Positions 41,970 through 52,492 of a stretch of 64,000 nucleotides of DNA are shown piece after piece. The DNA is from Asparagopsis taxiformis (taxonomy: Eukaryota; Rhodophyta; Florideophyceae; Bonnemaisoniales; Bonnemaisoniaceae). Made by a program: the position numbers and the translations under genes. The stretch is taken from contig JALQPE010000465.1 in the NCBI GenBank assembly GCA_030407315.1, positions 90,830 to 154,829 on the forward strand, given 5' to 3'. Below the pieces are notes generated by a model that was given only the letters and a program-made list of their open reading frames with translations, had not been told where the DNA came from and searched no databases. Every line of letters starts with the position of its first letter. Position 1 is the stretch's first letter.

Positions 41970-44682
41970 CAGCCAACGTAAGGCTTCGTGGTCCGTGGTC
42001 CGTACGTACGGTGAACCGCTGACCCTCTACGTAGGGTCGGAGCGACGTTATCGCCCAAACGACGGAGTAGCACTCGCGCTCGGTCGCCGAGTATCCGCGT
42101 TCGGTTTCGTTAAGGGTCTTCGACCAGTACCCAATCGGCACCCATTCGTTGGGCTTATCTTCGTTCTGCTGCTGGAGCAACGTAGCTCCCAGCTGATACG
42201 CCGACGCGTCGGTATCGATCATGAACGGACGTCCCGCCTTCGGAAGGTGCAATACTGGTGGTGACACCAGTATCGTCTTCAACGTTTCGAACGCATGCGT
42301 TTGCGCGTCCGTTGGGTTCGTCCAATCGGGGGAAGCGTCCTTCTTCAACATCGTGTTGAGTGGCCGAGCGATCTCGGCATACGCCTTTACGAAACGGCGG
42401 TAAACGTTGGCCGCGCCCAAAAACGATCGACATTGCGTCTTGTCTCGCGGGAACGCAGCCGTACGAAAGGCTTCCTTGTTCCGTGCTGCGACGTGCAGCT
42501 TCCCTGGGGTAATCACGTGCCCCAGGTAGTCAACTCGTGGTTGAAAGAACGAGCACTTCGTGAGCTTGAACGTTACTCCCGCTGCGCGTAGCAGGGAAAG
42601 CACCTGGTCAACGTGACCCAGGTGAGACTCGAGGTCTTTCGAAAAGACGATTACGTCGTCTAAGTAAACAAGGCACGATTGCCAACGTACTCCGGAGAGG
42701 ATGATGTCCAACGTCCGCTGAAACGTAGCGGGGGCGTTTCGTAGCCCGAATGGCATTCGCACGTAGCGATACGTTCCCATGAAAGACGTAAACGTTGTCT
42801 TATCACGGTCCTCGGCGGAGACGGGCACTTGCCAGTAACCGGCGTTACAATCGAGTGTCGTGAAGATGGCGGCGTCGCCCAACGAATCAAGGCAGTCTTC
42901 CATACGAGGAAGCGGGTACGAATCAGCGATCGTTTTCGCGTTCAAACGCCTGTAGTCGACACAGAAACGTAAGGATCCGTCCTTCTTCGGCACCAACACG
43001 ATTGGTGACGCCCATTCGCTGGACGCGGGTTCGATAACCCCTTCGTTGAGCATCTTCGTGATCTGCTCCTCGGCTATCGTACGTAGAGCCGGACCCTGTC
43101 GATAGGGCATTGAACGTATGGGCCGCGTGCCCGGTTCGAGTTCGATTCGATGCTCCGTAGCATTGATTTCGCCGAGGCGTCCGCTCGTCCACATTGACGA
43201 ATGTGTGGCTAGCATCTCGTTGATGCGCTTTCGTAAGTCCTCGTCGTCGAGGTGCGACAAATCGATTGTCGACTGCCAATCCGTGGCGGGGTCGTTCCCC
43301 TTTTCGTTGACCAACGGGTCTGGCGTTTCGTCGCCCAACCCGTTCGTAGTTGTCCGCGTCGTCGCGTCGACTAGCGGTAGGTTCAAAACCTTCGCGAGGG
43401 CTTCGCCGCCCTCACGCCTGAGTGGGACGATTCCCAACGGGGAGCGTACCGCGTACGCAATCGTTGCGCCTTTCGGCAAATCGCGGTCCTTCTTCGTGAA
43501 GTTCGACACGATAATAGAGAACGTCTCTCTCGGTCCTACGTCGACTACTCCGTTGGCTATGCGTAGCCCATGCCGGAATTGCACCGACGCTTTCGGTTCG
43601 AGGAACACGAGTCCGGTCGCATCCGTCGTCACGTTGACGGTCCGTTGCGACATCGCCGGTACGCGCGTGTACTTCGTCAGGCGAACCGAGAACGTTCGGC
43701 TCGGCCGATTCGCGGCCGCATTACGCTCGCGGCGTTTCGGGGGCTCCACGTTTGGATTCGTCTCTTCACGAGGAGGGGGAAGTTCCCCCTCCTCGTACGG
43801 AGTCTTCGTATCGCCCTCCGCGATAATGGGTATCGTATCCCCCCGATGGAGGTCGATTGTCTGCGCTCGACAGCGTATAGCATCGACATGCTTCGACATG
43901 AACGACGTGCTCATTATGACAGGGACAGCCAGCGTGTTGGCTACGAAGAATTTTACGCGGAACAGCGAGTTCCCCAGCCTGACACGAAGCAGGATGGCGC
44001 CTTCGATAGGCAAACGTCGCCCGTTGGCGTCTCCGAGCTTCGGTAGCTCTTCGTCACGTAGACAGCGGTCGACCCAGTCGTAGGGTAGTAAACTTGTTCG
44101 TATCAAGTTGTAGCCGCTGCACGTATCCATCGCGATGGTAATCGCCCTCATCACGTTGAGGTCTAGTCCTATCGTTCCGGACACGATATAATGCTTCGAA
44201 GCAAGCAGGCACGTGTGCCCGTCGAGGACCAACGGTTCGGTCCTGACCGGCGCACGGTCTACGTCTTCGTTAGCGGTTCGTCGCTTCACCGTGTGAGCCC
44301 GTATGGCTTCTTTTGCGTCGACACGCTTCGTATAAGCTGCGTGCTTGGCTTTCTCGCGCTCGGAAGCGTCGTGCTTCCGGGTAGCGCGTCTCGCTCGTCT
44401 GCGAGGTTTCCTCTTCGTGTGAGGTTCGGTTGTCCCGTCGGACTTCGTTTCTTCCCCCACGTCGGGTGCTGTGTGACTCGAGTTGGCCTTCGCGGCCGTG
44501 AGCTTTACGTAACTCTCGTTCATCGGTGAGCCTGCGGAGGACCAATCATCGACGTCGGTCGTCCCCCTTTCACGTAAGGGTTCAGGCGATGTGGGTGGCT
44601 CGTGACCTACATCGCCTGGTCGTTTTCCGGCGCGGGCCGTTCGACACGTCGTCGTCGTGAGCCCACGAAGCTCGTTCGTCAT
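41863..44682 (-). pseudogene. Gypsy pol, 5' part: protease, reverse transcriptase, RNase H start
   Basis: A 939-codon frame. An Arg/Lys-rich linker precedes a retroviral-type aspartic protease (D186 in IAMDTCSG, a variant of DTG/DSG). Reverse transcriptase follows with FCVDYRRLNAKT, LDCNAGYWQVPV, FGLRNAPATFQR and the catalytic YLDD (673-676). RNase H starts at FMIDTDASA (D823). After residue ~897 the sequence is out of frame because of the 7-bp duplication at 41987-42000. It overlaps gag by about 100 bases in the +1 frame. Confidence 0.88.
41987..42000. other. 7-bp tandem duplication breaking Gypsy pol
   Basis: CGTGGTC occurs twice in tandem (41987-41993, 41994-42000). Taking one copy as extra explains exactly the frame change between the two pol frames inside RNase H. 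Confidence 0.85.
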
Positions 44683-46012
44683 CGTGACTCGTTTCCACCT
44701 CGAGTGGTGTTTCGTCAGCGGAGGTCGTCACGTAGACTCCGCTGCGGCCATTACGCTGGCCATTTCGTTCGTTCGCCCACGGGCGGGGATCACGTCGGTC
44801 ATTACGAAAGTCGCCGCGGCGCCTGTCGAAGGGCCTTCCCCCGTCACGATTGGGGTTTCGGAGTATCGTAGGCGGCGTGCCGTACCTCCGCGGGGTCACG
44901 TTCCCTCGCTCGCCAGGTCGTTCTTGGTTACGTTTAGCCATTCGTTGGCGGAAGTACTCAGCCTGGCGTGGGTTGCTCTTCACGTGGAAGAGGTAGTACT
45001 TGTACGCGAAAAAGATCCGTTGATCTGGCGTCAGACGCGGACACGTAAACGTCGAGTGGCCATCTTCGCGGCATGACCAACACGACAGCGTCCAGTAATC
45101 ATTCGGGATTACGGAGTGCGCCAATTGCGTCTGCTCGCTCGTGAGCTTCGGCACGTCCTCGCATGGACGGTTCAATCGAGCTTCGAGCTCGTCCGGCTTT
45201 TCGTTTGCCGTTTTCGTATCGTTGGGCGGCGGCCCGTTCGTAAAGAGTATCGCCTCTAGATTCTCGGCAACGTGAGACGCAGCGAGCGATACGTCGTCAT
45301 CGTCCCTCGTGGGGATGTTCGGGTTACCATCGTGGTAACTGGGCTCGCTAGCCCGTTCATTACGTAAGTACGCGGACTCATCGTAGTCCGCGAACTTCCT
45401 CGACTCGTGGTCGGAAATAGCCAACGTAGGCTTCATCGGAAACCGCACTTTCGGCTTCGCGGCTGACGCGACAGCTGCCGTACGTGCACGGAAGGTCGTT
45501 CCTTCGGCCGTCGCCAATCGTCTCACAACGGTGAGGTCGTTCCTCTCTCGTTCGGGGAGTGACCGGAGTCGTTCCGTCACGGCTGCCCGCGTCGAGGGCA
45601 GTAAACCACGTACGTAGTGGTGAACGAGGAGTCGGTCCGTAAACACGTAGTTGCACGCCCGCGTGGCGGTGTCGAGTCTATCAGCGTACTGATTCTCGTC
45701 CTCGTTAGGACTCTGCGTGATCATCGTGACCTTTTCGTAGGCCTCCTGCAGTACGTCGTCTTGCAGGTATCGTTTGATCAACGCGTTGATCACGTGAGGC
45801 CACGAGAACCTCTTCGTCGGATCAGTCGTGATCACACCAGTCGTACACTGGGAATCGTAGAACCGTCGGGCGTCCCCTTCGAGGAAGAAGTGCAGCGCAT
45901 GTACTGCCACTCCCTCGCACACTCCGAGTGTGCTGAACCCATCACGTATTTGGGCGAGGAATCCGAGTAACGTAATCGGATTCCGGCCGGAGGACGGCTT
46001 TAACGTAGGGAA
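44582..46012 (-). pseudogene. Gypsy gag, 5' truncated
   Basis: About 476 codons of gag remain. The capsid-like part includes VHALHFFLEGDARRFYDSQ, typical of retrotransposon gag. A CCHC zinc knuckle CWSCREDGHSTFTC (C-x2-C-x4-H-x4-C) lies about 160 residues from the end. The C-terminus is Arg/Asn/Asp-rich. The frame has no start: upstream it runs directly into the Copia LTR, which contributes the last four codons of the open frame (46013-46024). Gag is thus cut by the insertion. Confidence 0.85.
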
Positions 46013-46487
46013 TGTGAGAATCAAAATGGTCGCTTACCAGTGTTTACTAAAAATTGCGAGCTCACCAGATTATTTCTACTACTGGCGAGATGCGCCAACG
46101 GTGAGTCGGACAGCCTGTTCTTGGTTTGTCCAGACAGTCTGTCGTTGCCATCACCACCTGCCAATCTGGTACACGTGTGATTTCTATCATGCCATCGCCA
46201 CGTGTACATATATCATAACATTTTTCCCAGTGCCAGGACCTCAACTCGTCCTAGCATTTCTAATTACTAATTTGAATTATGACAAACAAATTAAAACTTC
46301 TGAGGCTAGTTACTCCGTAATGGAGTGTCGTAAGAGCCCCGGAGAAGTTGCTACCCGACTAATTCGGTGAAGCTGAATACAATGAGATAGGTTTCGGAGC
46401 GCTCAGAGCACTCCTTCATAGAGAAATCGAGAGTCAAAGTTTTCTCACGGAATTAGGCCTTCGAGGCCTATTCGCAGTGATTCAACA
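46013..46487 (-). repeat. Copia LTR A (3' LTR of unit 1)
   Basis: 475 bp; on the minus strand starts TGTTGAATCAC and ends GATTCTCACA (TG...CA). Its outer edge is exact, since the neighbouring bases (AA here, CC at 51962-51963) differ between copies. The flanking GGGAA (46008-46012) is the expected target duplication, whose partner lies beyond the window. A tatata stretch near 46205-46215 may be the promoter. Confidence 0.9.
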
Positions 46488-46499
46488 CTCCCCCTCTTT
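46488..46499 (-). other. Copia polypurine tract
   Basis: AAAGAGGGGGAG on the minus strand lies directly before LTR A, where plus-strand DNA synthesis is primed. It starts only a few bases after the polyprotein stop. The same tract precedes LTRs B and C. Confidence 0.85.
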
Positions 46500-46502
46500 G
46501 GC

Positions 46503-49500
46503 TCACTCGATTGATGACAGTGCTGACACACCCATAAGTTCTCGGAGCTTCATGAACTGAACGCGTTGCAGAGGCTTAGTCAGCAGGTCGGCTATCATTT
46601 CAGATGTTGGGCAGTAGTCAATTGCAAACATCTCCTTCAGTAGACAATCTCGGACGAAATGATATTGGATGTCGATATGTTTGGTTCGAGTTCCCGATGC
46701 GTCATTCTTGGCCATCTTGATTGAGCCTTGGTTATCGACATTGATGAGAATCGGATCTGCGGAGCTGTTCCCGCTGCCGAAACCAACTATATTGCTGAGC
46801 CAAATAGCCTCCTTTACAGCAGCACTCAGGGCCATGTATTCAGCCTCGGAGGAAGACTGAGCTACACAGCTTTGCTTGCGAGACTTCCAGCTCACAGCTG
46901 CGCCAGCCATCATGAAGATGTAGCCGCTGGTAGATTTCCGATTTATTGTGCAGCCTCCCCAATCTGAGTCGCTAAATCCTACCGGTGATAGATCCTCTGA
47001 GGCCTTGTAAAGTACCCCAAAACCTTTAGTACCTGAAACATATCGTAGAACGCGCTTCACAGCTACCCAGAGAGATTTGGTTGGAGTCTCGACGAACTGA
47101 GCAAGTCTTCCGACTGCAAACGCGATGTCAGGACGAGTTCCCACAGCTAGATACATTAGGCTTCCAATGGCTTTGCGGTAGAGTGTGGAGTCAATTGCCT
47201 CTGTTTCGGTATCCCCAATCGAGATCTGAGCGTGCATTGGAGTTGTAACAGGGCTGGAGTTTTCCATTCCGAATCGTTCCAATACCTTTTCGGCGTATCG
47301 GGTTTGATTCAAGTGCAACAGCCCTCTGGAAGGGTCCCGTATAATTTCTAGTCCAAGGCACACTCGAGCTCTGCCACAGTCTTTCATCTCGAAGCGTTTG
47401 CAGAACTCTTCCTTTAGTTCGTCCAATAAGTCTCTGCTGCTAGAGGCCAGCAACAAATCATCCACGTAAAGTGCAATGATCATCATAGAATTCTTACTGT
47501 TCCTAACATAGAAGCATGGATCGTACGGGGAGCTCTGGAATGTGAGTTCAGATATGAGAAACTCGTCAATTTTAGAGTGCCACTGTCTTGGAGCCTGTTT
47601 GAGACCGTAAAGTGCTTTCTGAAGTTTACAGACATGGTTGGGATACGCTGGACTCACAAATCCCTCAGGCTGCTCCATGTATATTTCTTGTTCGAGGTCA
47701 CCATAGAGAAAGGCTGTCTTCACATCCATCTGATCGCAGAAAAGATCGTGATGAACAGTCAGAGCGAAGAACATGCGTAGAGTGCAGAACTTGACAACAG
47801 GTGCGTATGTTTCGGCATAGTCAATGCCATATTTCTGCTCGAATCCTCGCGTTACGAGCCGAGCTTTATGCTTTATTGAGTGCTCTCCGTTGTCGTTGAT
47901 GACATCTTTGCGTTTGAAGACCCATTTTGAAGAAAGAAGGTTGACAGCTTCACTGCGGGGGACCAGAATCCAAGTGCGATTTGCATGGAGAGAATCCATT
48001 TCGGATTGGATTGCTTCGATCCATAGACCTTTCTCCTCCCCCTTGGTCACCTCATTGAAGGTGAGGAGGTGTTCTGGAGTGGAATCAACCGCAGCAGAAA
48101 CGATGGCAGTGGTTTTCCACCATTCACCCGGAGGTTTTCGAGCACGGGAAGATTTTCGAGGAGCATTCATAATGGAAACGTCAGGTCCTGAAGCAGATGT
48201 GGGTGGAGGAGATTGTGGCTGTGATGTGATATGTTCAGTAGAGGGACTTGAGGGTGGAGAGGGAGGAGAGTTCTTTTGTGTACGAGAACCTGGAGAGTTC
48301 TCAGATGTGTGGTTCTCAAAAGTCTCATAAGAGAAAGTGTCAAATTCTGTGTAGTCAGACTCCTTAGTCACCTTTTTCGATTTCGTCTCGTCGAAGATCA
48401 CATCTCGAGACACTACTATTTTCTCATTTGTAAAGTCCCATAACTTGTATGCTTTCTGTGCTTCTGCGTACCCAAGCATTATCGCTTTGACTGAACGGTA
48501 GTCTAGCGTCTGTAGATGTTTACCTGGAATTTTATACCAGCAATTACTGCCGAACGTGCGCAAGTGCGCGATGTTTGGTTTTCGGCCGTGCCAGATTTCA
48601 AAAGGAGTCGTTCCAGATGGAAGAGAACGACTAGTAACTCGATTACGAATGTAGGCAGCACAAGAGAGTGCCTCTGCCCAGAACTCCAATGGAGTAGAGT
48701 TCTGATGAAGCATGGTTCGAATGTGATCCTTCAGAGTTCGATTCATACGTTCTGCTACGCCGTTCTGTTGTGGAGTGTATGCACAAGTCGTCTGCCGTTT
48801 GATGCCTTTCATTTCAAGGAAAGAGCAGAACTCATTGGAGAAATATTCTCCCCCTCCGTCGGAGCGTAATTGACGAAGTACTCGCCCTGTTTGTGTTTCA
48901 GCCAAGCGCAGAAATCGCTGGAATGCATCGAAGCAATCAGACTTCCGATGCAACGGATAGACAGTGAGCCAACGAGACTTGTCGTCAATGAAAGTAACGA
49001 AATATCGAGCTCCCCCTTTTGAGCGTGGTTCTATAGGCCCTGCTAGGTCTGTGTGAACTAAATCAAGTATCTCAAAGGCTCTCGTAAGAGAAGATTTCGG
49101 GATCGCTACACGAGGCATTTTACCGGTAACGCACCCTTCACACAGATGGTTTTTCGGGGATGAGTCGTTTTTGATTCTGAGTCCATTCACCGCGGAGATT
49201 TGTGACATTCGAGATATTCCATTTTTGTCGAAGTGGCCTAATCGTTCATGCCATAGTTTCAGAGAAGCAACACAAGCAGATTCTATTCCAATATACCTTT
49301 CTTTAGGAGGAACATTGAGATCGATAGCATAGAGTCCGTTACGTTTGTGTCCGGTGGCTATCGCGCCTCCGTCTTTAGTTAAGATGACTCCATTGTTCGT
49401 AAACTGTACCGATATTCCACGAGCAGTGAGAGTACTCACTGATATGAGGGAAAAAATAAATGACGGAACATGAAGGACATCTTTAAGTAGGTAAACTCTT

Positions 49501-50579
49501 TCTTTCCCGTTTACTAGGATTGAAAGTTTAACATCGCCACATCCCACAGCTAGTGCAGTTGATTTGTCTCCTAGAGTCACACTGAAAGTTTTTAATTTCT
49601 TGTAGGAAACAAACATTGTTCGATCGAACGTCATATGAGAAGTAGCTGCGGAGTCGATGTACCAGGTAGATGCGATGTGTATCTCCTTGAGCGACTCAGA
49701 ATATGATGAGAGTAGACAAACATACTCTTTTCCTTCATCATCTTTGTTCTGTTCAGTGTCCATCGCTACGGCAGCCATAGAGGTTAAGTTCGACTCTCGT
49801 TGAGATATGTGAGCAGAAGTGCGAGGTTTGTTCGAGCGGGAGCGGGGAGGTCGGCCATACTTCTGCCAACAATACGGCTCTGTATGGTTCGTACGCCCAC
49901 AGTGGGTACATTTCTTCCTGTTGATGTTTCCAGAAGGCTTTCCACTTGTGGAAACCAAAGCAGCTGTATCCGAAGACGACCCTCGAGGTTTCTGGATCGC
50001 AGCTCGACGCTCCTCTTGGAGAAGGAGACTGCGTACTTTGTCGAACGTAAAGGTGGGGTCCTCATCCCCGATAGCATCAAGAGCAGTAATAAGCGTTTGG
50101 AAAGAAGAGGGAAGTCCATTGAGAACAGCCATGGCCATTTCTTTATCGTCAATGTTGACACCCATGGAGGTCAATACTGTTGCCATTTGTCGAACCCGGT
50201 TGATATAAACCAGCATTTGCTCACCTGGTCTCATCGTAGCAGTATAGAAGTCCCGCCTCGCGGCTAGTTTGTTGAGCAATGTATGCCTTTGATGCACGTT
50301 ACAAATCTCTTGCCACATTTCTAGAGCAGTAGTGGTGTGTGTAACATTCTTGATCATCTCGTCGGACAACGTGATTCCGATGGCCATTCGGGCAGTTTTA
50401 TCCTTCCGTAGCCATTTCGAAAGCTCTTCTGGGTCTGTAGGGCGAGGAGGACAAAGTTCCGAGTCAATCATTTCGTCTACCTCTCGATGACCGAGGATGA
50501 GTTCCATCTTTTGTTTCCATGAATGGAAGTTGGAGTAGTCCAGCTTTTCTATTCGGATCCCAGATGTATTGCTCTCCAT
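46503..50579 (-). CDS. Copia gag-pol polyprotein, unit 1, intact
   Basis: A 1,358-residue single frame from an ATG. Gag (UBN2-type) covers ~1-220, with zinc knuckle C224/C227/H232/C237. The protease aspartate is D309 (WYIDSAATSHM). Integrase has the HHCC module (LWHERLGH to CEGC) and triad D511, D574, E610. A Ser/Pro-rich linker (~740-820) leads to reverse transcriptase with DVKTAFLYGDL and YVDD (1038-1041), then RNase H (GFSDSDWGGC, SSSEAEYMAL). All key residues are present and the frame is open, so this copy could be active. Gag and pol share one frame, as usual for Copia. Confidence 0.95.
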   Translation of the reverse strand: MESNTSGIRIEKLDYSNFHSWKQKMELILGHREVDEMIDSELCPPRPTDPEELSKWLRKDKTARMAIGITLSDEMIKNVTHTTTALEMWQEICNVHQRHTLLNKLAARRDFYTATMRPGEQMLVYINRVRQMATVLTSMGVNIDDKEMAMAVLNGLPSSFQTLITALDAIGDEDPTFTFDKVRSLLLQEERRAAIQKPRGSSSDTAALVSTSGKPSGNINRKKCTHCGRTNHTEPYCWQKYGRPPRSRSNKPRTSAHISQRESNLTSMAAVAMDTEQNKDDEGKEYVCLLSSYSESLKEIHIASTWYIDSAATSHMTFDRTMFVSYKKLKTFSVTLGDKSTALAVGCGDVKLSILVNGKERVYLLKDVLHVPSFIFSLISVSTLTARGISVQFTNNGVILTKDGGAIATGHKRNGLYAIDLNVPPKERYIGIESACVASLKLWHERLGHFDKNGISRMSQISAVNGLRIKNDSSPKNHLCEGCVTGKMPRVAIPKSSLTRAFEILDLVHTDLAGPIEPRSKGGARYFVTFIDDKSRWLTVYPLHRKSDCFDAFQRFLRLAETQTGRVLRQLRSDGGGEYFSNEFCSFLEMKGIKRQTTCAYTPQQNGVAERMNRTLKDHIRTMLHQNSTPLEFWAEALSCAAYIRNRVTSRSLPSGTTPFEIWHGRKPNIAHLRTFGSNCWYKIPGKHLQTLDYRSVKAIMLGYAEAQKAYKLWDFTNEKIVVSRDVIFDETKSKKVTKESDYTEFDTFSYETFENHTSENSPGSRTQKNSPPSPPSSPSTEHITSQPQSPPPTSASGPDVSIMNAPRKSSRARKPPGEWWKTTAIVSAAVDSTPEHLLTFNEVTKGEEKGLWIEAIQSEMDSLHANRTWILVPRSEAVNLLSSKWVFKRKDVINDNGEHSIKHKARLVTRGFEQKYGIDYAETYAPVVKFCTLRMFFALTVHHDLFCDQMDVKTAFLYGDLEQEIYMEQPEGFVSPAYPNHVCKLQKALYGLKQAPRQWHSKIDEFLISELTFQSSPYDPCFYVRNSKNSMMIIALYVDDLLLASSSRDLLDELKEEFCKRFEMKDCGRARVCLGLEIIRDPSRGLLHLNQTRYAEKVLERFGMENSSPVTTPMHAQISIGDTETEAIDSTLYRKAIGSLMYLAVGTRPDIAFAVGRLAQFVETPTKSLWVAVKRVLRYVSGTKGFGVLYKASEDLSPVGFSDSDWGGCTINRKSTSGYIFMMAGAAVSWKSRKQSCVAQSSSEAEYMALSAAVKEAIWLSNIVGFGSGNSSADPILINVDNQGSIKMAKNDASGTRTKHIDIQYHFVRDCLLKEMFAIDYCPTSEMIADLLTKPLQRVQFMKLRELMGVSALSSIE

Positions 50580-50762
50580 CGCTCTTTAATATGTTTTATC
50601 TGTTCGACCTTTCCCAAGTAGACGACTGATAGTCGTCGAGGACCAAGCTGGGGTCTATAGGATAGAAACTTCTAGCTAAGAGCGAAGAAAGAAGGAGAAC
50701 AAGTGAACAAGGTTTATGGATGCGAAATCAGCTAGATTCCTAGAGTATAGAAACGAAATTAT

Positions 50763-51185
50763 CTAATCGGAAGTGGAGGAAGAAGCTTTAGAAGCTTTGG
50801 AGATTTTGAGTGCCTTCTCAATTCCTCGATGGCGACGGCCGCGGAGGTGGTTGTCGAATTCACTTTTCGTGCGGACGATGACTCCACACGGTCGGCAAAC
50901 CTTTAGACCTCCTTCTTTAAGACGTTCGACTGTCTTTTTATGTCTTGCGCCGTTGTAATGAGCGACCCTCGACTCGGCAGAATTGAGATAAACGTTGCAA
51001 TCTTTGCACCTAGAGCGATTCGCGTCCTTGTGCGCAGCGTACTTCGTCTTGTTATCTCTCCTCTCGGCAATGCTATAAGCCTTCCGGAAGACGCGATCGC
51101 GGAGAGATTCTCCTTCCCGGCGAAGCCTTGGACGAGGTTCTTCAAGTCGTGGCTGAACACGATCTTCTTCGTCACTGCTAGACAC
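50763..51185 (-). CDS. Extra Copia-encoded protein with two U1-type zinc fingers (unit 1)
   Basis: A 140-codon frame on the coding strand, between leader and gag-pol. It is rich in Arg/Glu/Ser and has two fingers of pattern C-x2-C-x12-H-x5-H: CKDCNVYLNSAE...H...H and CRPCGVIVRTKS...H...H. This spacing is that of U1-type/dsRNA-binding fingers rather than the gag knuckle. The frame has no ATG (it opens at GTG), but a strong 3' splice signal (CTAAC branch site, pyrimidine tract, CTGCAG) ends at 51185. A donor GTAAGT at 51377-51372 would give a 193-nt intron; the joined frame still lacks an ATG, so the true start is unknown. The same frame is present in units 2 and 3. Confidence 0.6.
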   Translation of the reverse strand: MSSSDEEDRVQPRLEEPRPRLRREGESLRDRVFRKAYSIAERRDNKTKYAAHKDANRSRCKDCNVYLNSAESRVAHYNGARHKKTVERLKEGGLKVCRPCGVIVRTKSEFDNHLRGRRHRGIEKALKISKASKASSSTSD

Positions 51186-51942
51186 TGCAGGAGAAGTAAA
51201 GGCGAAAGGTTAGGAGTTATACCGATCTTACTAAGGTCTAAACCTTGAAAATGACCGAAAGATGAAAGGTATTAACGTACTTTTGATAGAGTTGATGAGA
51301 CGAAAACCAATGTATTTTAGTTGATGTGTAGTGAAGGCTATAATGCTATACCGATCAGGACAAGGTTGCTGACTTACAAGAGCAGAACCGAGTTGAGAAA
51401 GGTTTAGACGAGCCAAGATAGAAGCAGCCGGTAGATCCAATAGGTTGGGCAAAAACAGCCCAGTTGCTCAGTCGTTAATACTATGCAAACCAAAAATTAT
51501 TGGTCGTGCGTTCGAGTCCCCAACGGAACGCCGTATTACTTTTTTCTTTCAGTTGCCTCAAGTGTCTTGAGAAAGTTCAAGTATGTCGCAAACTGCCAGG
51601 ATGTCACCTGTAGTGATGACACAGTGTCAATGTGACAGTTATAGTTGACAATTGATGTCAAGATGACAGAAAAGTTTTGTCCGGAGTGCGCCGAGCGGAG
51701 CGAGGCGTACAGGCGCCGGGGAGCGAGGCGGAGTGCAACGCGCAGAAAGAAACGAGTAAGAACGCGCGGGAAGAATGGGCAATACGAGCGAGCGAGCGAG
51801 AGGAGAAGCACGCAACGAGCGGAGAGCGTGGGTACCGAGTAACGCAAAATGAGCGAGGAGCGAGGGCTGCTGGAAATATATGTTCGCGCGCGCCGGCGAA
51901 ATTACTCACCACTGCGCCAAAATAAAATTGAAACGACCACGA
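51186..51942 (-). other. Copia 5' leader (unit 1)
   Basis: About 760 bases between primer site and the zinc-finger frame. It holds a GAGCGAG/GAGCGGAG-rich stretch (51690-51870) and a tRNA-like string. Open frames here start with non-ATG codons and look incidental. Confidence 0.5.
51462..51527 (+). other. tRNA-like string in the Copia leader (antisense)
   Basis: Contains an A-box-like TTGCTCAGTCGTTA, a 5-bp stem ACCAA/TTGGT where an anticodon arm would be, and a B-box-like GTTCGAGTCCC. GTTG and CAAC flank it. The cloverleaf is imperfect. Repeated at 57411-57476 and 63361-63426. Confidence 0.25.
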
Positions 51943-51963
51943 AAGCGTGCTGGGCCCATAACC
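51943..51963 (-). promoter_or_regulatory. Primer binding site matching the anticodon arm of initiator tRNA-Met
   Basis: Directly internal to the 5' LTR. On the plus strand the 21 bases end GCTGGGCCCATAACC, the same as positions ~20-40 of eukaryotic initiator tRNA-Met, including anticodon CAT. A 3'-end (CCA) primer match is absent. Drosophila copia is known to be primed by the 5' half of this tRNA. Same site at 57892-57912 and 63842-63862. Confidence 0.85.
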
Positions 51964-52438
51964 TGTGAGAATCAAAATGGTCGCTTACCAGTGTTTACTA
52001 AAAATTGCGAGCTCACCAGATTATTTCTACTACTGGCGAGATGCGCCAACGGTGAGTCGGACAGCCTGTTCTTGGTTTGTCCAGACAGTCTGTCGTTGCC
52101 ATCACCACCTGCCAATCTGGTACACGTGTGATTTCTATCATGCCATCGCCACGTGTACATATATCATAACATTTTTCCCAGTGCCAGGACCTCAACTCGT
52201 CCTAGCATTTCTAATTACTAATTTGAATTATGACAAACAAATTAAAACTTCTGAGGCTAGTTACTCCGTAATGGAGTGTCGTAAGAGCCCCGGAGAAGTT
52301 GCTACCCGACTAATTCGGTGAAGCTGAATACAATGAGATAGGTTTCGGAGCGCTCAGAGCACTCCTTCATAGAGAAATCGAGAGTCAAAGTTTTCTCACG
52401 GAATTAGGCCTTCGAGGCCTATTCGCAGTGATTCAACA
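51964..52438 (-). repeat. Copia LTR B (5' of unit 1, 3' of unit 2)
   Basis: 475 bp, no difference from LTR A noticed by eye. Confidence 0.92.
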
Positions 52439-52492
52439 CTCCCCCTCTTTGGCTCACTCGATTGATGACAGTGCTGACACACCCATAAGTTC

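Larger units (their letters stand above)
40053..46012 (-). mobile_element. Chromodomain Gypsy (Ty3-type, chromovirus) element, 5' truncated by Copia
   Basis: Gag, protease, reverse transcriptase, RNase H, integrase and chromodomain follow in Gypsy order on the minus strand. The gag frame runs into Copia LTR sequence at 46012/46013, so the 5' part of gag and the 5' LTR should lie beyond the Copia array, outside the window. Pol is broken by a 7-bp duplication. GC-rich codon use separates it from host genes and Copia. Confidence 0.9.

Noticed and set aside
51536..51847. 103-codon frame in the Copia leader
   Set aside because: Starts with TTG, Arg/Leu-rich from a GAGCGAG-rich stretch, with no conserved motif.
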